Both the position numbers and the translations under genes were made by a program. A stretch of DNA of 6,758 nucleotides, from assembly GCA_012270355.1 (NCBI GenBank), contig JAAXIL010000134.1, positions 1-6,758 on the forward strand. Direction: 5' to 3'. Each line of letters begins with the position of its first letter. Positions within the stretch are counted from its first letter, which is position 1. The DNA is from Psychrobacter sp. Its GTDB lineage: Bacteria; Pseudomonadota; Gammaproteobacteria; Pseudomonadales; Moraxellaceae. Shown here one piece after another: positions 5,365 to 6,758 of this stretch. The notes beneath the pieces were generated by a model, which saw only the letters and a program-made list of their open reading frames with translations, did not search any database and had not been told where the DNA came from.

Positions 5365-6758
5365 ATGACTCGTCTTGATTTTTCCCAGCCCCCGTTTGAC
5401 GTGTTGTCCGCTTCCGAGCGAGCCAGCGTCACCCATCGCAGTAAAGTGCTTTATTTAGACAAGGGACAATCACTCAGCCCTGAGCAATGCCAGCAATTTT
5501 ATGTGGTGTTAAAAGGGCATATTGAACAACGCCTCATCAATTCAGCGTCTACCGAAAATGAAGCAGAAGAATTTGTCGCCGATTACAGTGCCACGGACAC
5601 TCGCAACGATTGGTTTGATGCTCGAAAGCCTGTCTCTATTTACTCACTTAGGCCCGATTCTACCCATTTATCCTACCGTTATACCGCCACAGACCAATCC
5701 TTGTTATTGCAGGTGGAAGCCGAAGCGATTGACCGCTTATCTACTCAAAACCATCTTGTACGACATTTATTGTCGGGGGACATTAGCGAGCGAGTGCAAG
5801 CCTTAGAACAGTCGGCATCAAAATCCAAGCAACCAAGTACAAGTAGCAGTCAAGTACAGCACCAACAGCTTATATTGCAACCCATCAGCCAACTGCCCTT
5901 ATTGCCCGTGCATCAAATATCGGCTGATGATAGCTTGCTCACTGCCTCGCAAGTCATGACCCAAGCAGGCTTAAAGCATCTTTTGGTGCATAAAGAAGAC
6001 GACAAAGAGACGCTAGGTATCATCACCGATGCCGACATTTGCCGAGCGGTCAGTCAGCAAACCGACATGGCAAATACCTCTTGTCAGCATTTTGCCAAAT
6101 TTGAGTTACACACCATCACCAGCGACCAAGATTTAAGCGATGCGTTGCTGAAAATGATTCGTTATCGGGTGCATCGACTGCCTGTCATTGGCGACAATGG
6201 GCAAGTGATTGGCGTGCTCGGGCAAAGTGATTTGCTGGCATATCTTAGCAACAATTCACAACTCATCAGCACCCAAATTGAACACGCTCAAAACATCGAA
6301 GATTTGCATCTAACGGTGGAACACATTGGCGAGTTTATCCGCTCGCAACACGCCAACGGCATCAAAATCGGCGTCATCAGTCGCATGGTGCAAACCCTAA
6401 ACGCCCATGTATTCACCAAGTTGTGGCAACTGATTGTTCCATCTGACGTGTTTAACAACACCTGCGTCATTGTGATGGGGTCTGAGGGACGTGGCGAACA
6501 AATCATGCGAACCGACCAAGACAATGCCCTGATTTTGTCCGATGGTTTTGAGCATGCCGAGCTTGCAAACTATGCCGACCGCTTTAATCAAACGCTCGCC
6601 CGCATGGGCTATCCGCTGTGCGATGGTAATATCATGATGACCAACCCCATGTGGCGATGCTCAATCAGTCAATTCAGTCAGCAGGGATGCGACTGGTGTT
6701 TGGGCTAATCCCCCGATGATAGTAGCCTTCCCAATAGTTGGATTTGTCTTTCCGCTGG
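5365..6758 (+). pseudogene. cNMP-like/CBS/DUF294 nucleotidyltransferase protein, stopped by in-frame TAA at 6706; 3' end beyond window
   Basis: From the ATG at 5365, 447 codons are open before TAA at 6706-6708; COG2905-type relatives run to roughly 600 or more residues. Domains in order: a degenerate cyclic-nucleotide-binding-like fold (about 1-140); a Ser/Gln-rich linker (148-168); two CBS repeats (about 180-295) including GIITDADICRAV and VIGVLGQSDLLAYL; and the DUF294 nucleotidyltransferase core GSEGRGEQ (372-379) with RTDQDNALI (382-390), whose Asp residues would bind metal. The usual C-terminal DUF294_C domain is cut off. This family is thought to be a cytoplasmic sensor controlling a GlnD-like nucleotidyltransferase, with unknown target. 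Codons after the stop read SPDDSSLPN in the same frame, plausible as continuing coding sequence. In a shifted frame the region reads WANPP, so a pair of small indels cannot be excluded. If the TAA is real the product is a truncated protein that keeps its catalytic motif. Confidence 0.8.

Noticed and set aside
1027..6708. Alternative genetic code (reassigned stop codon)
   Set aside because: TAA ends the LOG and hydrolase genes and TAG ends the oxidoreductase and dehydrogenase frames. A reassigned TGA would be expected more than once, and all Trp codons seen are TGG.

Overview
The window reads as ordinary chromosomal DNA from a gammaproteobacterium, most likely Moraxellaceae (Moraxella/Faucicola/Psychrobacter-like). 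That placement rests on recognising the protein types and on the slightly AT-rich composition seen by eye; no database search was possible. I see no rRNA, tRNA, CRISPR array, transposase, integrase or phage gene.

Layout. (1) 1-560, minus strand: the 5' part of a cold-shock-domain plus DUF1294 membrane protein that runs off the left edge. (2) 561-750: a divergent intergenic region with a candidate promoter for each flanking gene. (3) 751-2301, plus: a 516-codon FAD-dependent oxidoreductase split by an in-frame TAG at codon 93. (4) 2291-2971, minus: an intact LOG-family phosphoribohydrolase, overlapping the oxidoreductase tail by 11 bp. (5) 2972-3186: a divergent promoter region. (6) 3187-4272, plus: a zinc-dependent, probably NADP(H)-using alcohol dehydrogenase split by an in-frame TGA at codon 166, where the family has a catalytic zinc-binding cysteine. 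(7) 4399-5292, plus: an intact alpha/beta hydrolase with its own likely promoter. (8) 5365 to the right edge, plus: a cNMP-like/CBS/DUF294 nucleotidyltransferase signalling protein, stopped by an in-frame TAA at 6706.

The genes do not form one obvious pathway. Strand changes and a promoter-like sequence before almost every gene suggest separate transcription units. The oxidoreductase, alcohol dehydrogenase and hydrolase could all act on small hydrophobic or carbonyl compounds, but nothing in the sequence ties them together.

The most striking property is that three of the six genes each carry exactly one premature stop, one of each kind (TAG, TGA, TAA). In the first two the reading frame continues intact for hundreds of codons afterwards. 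Recent substitution-type gene decay, or base errors in the assembly, are the simplest explanations. I found no convincing evidence of a new biological system here.
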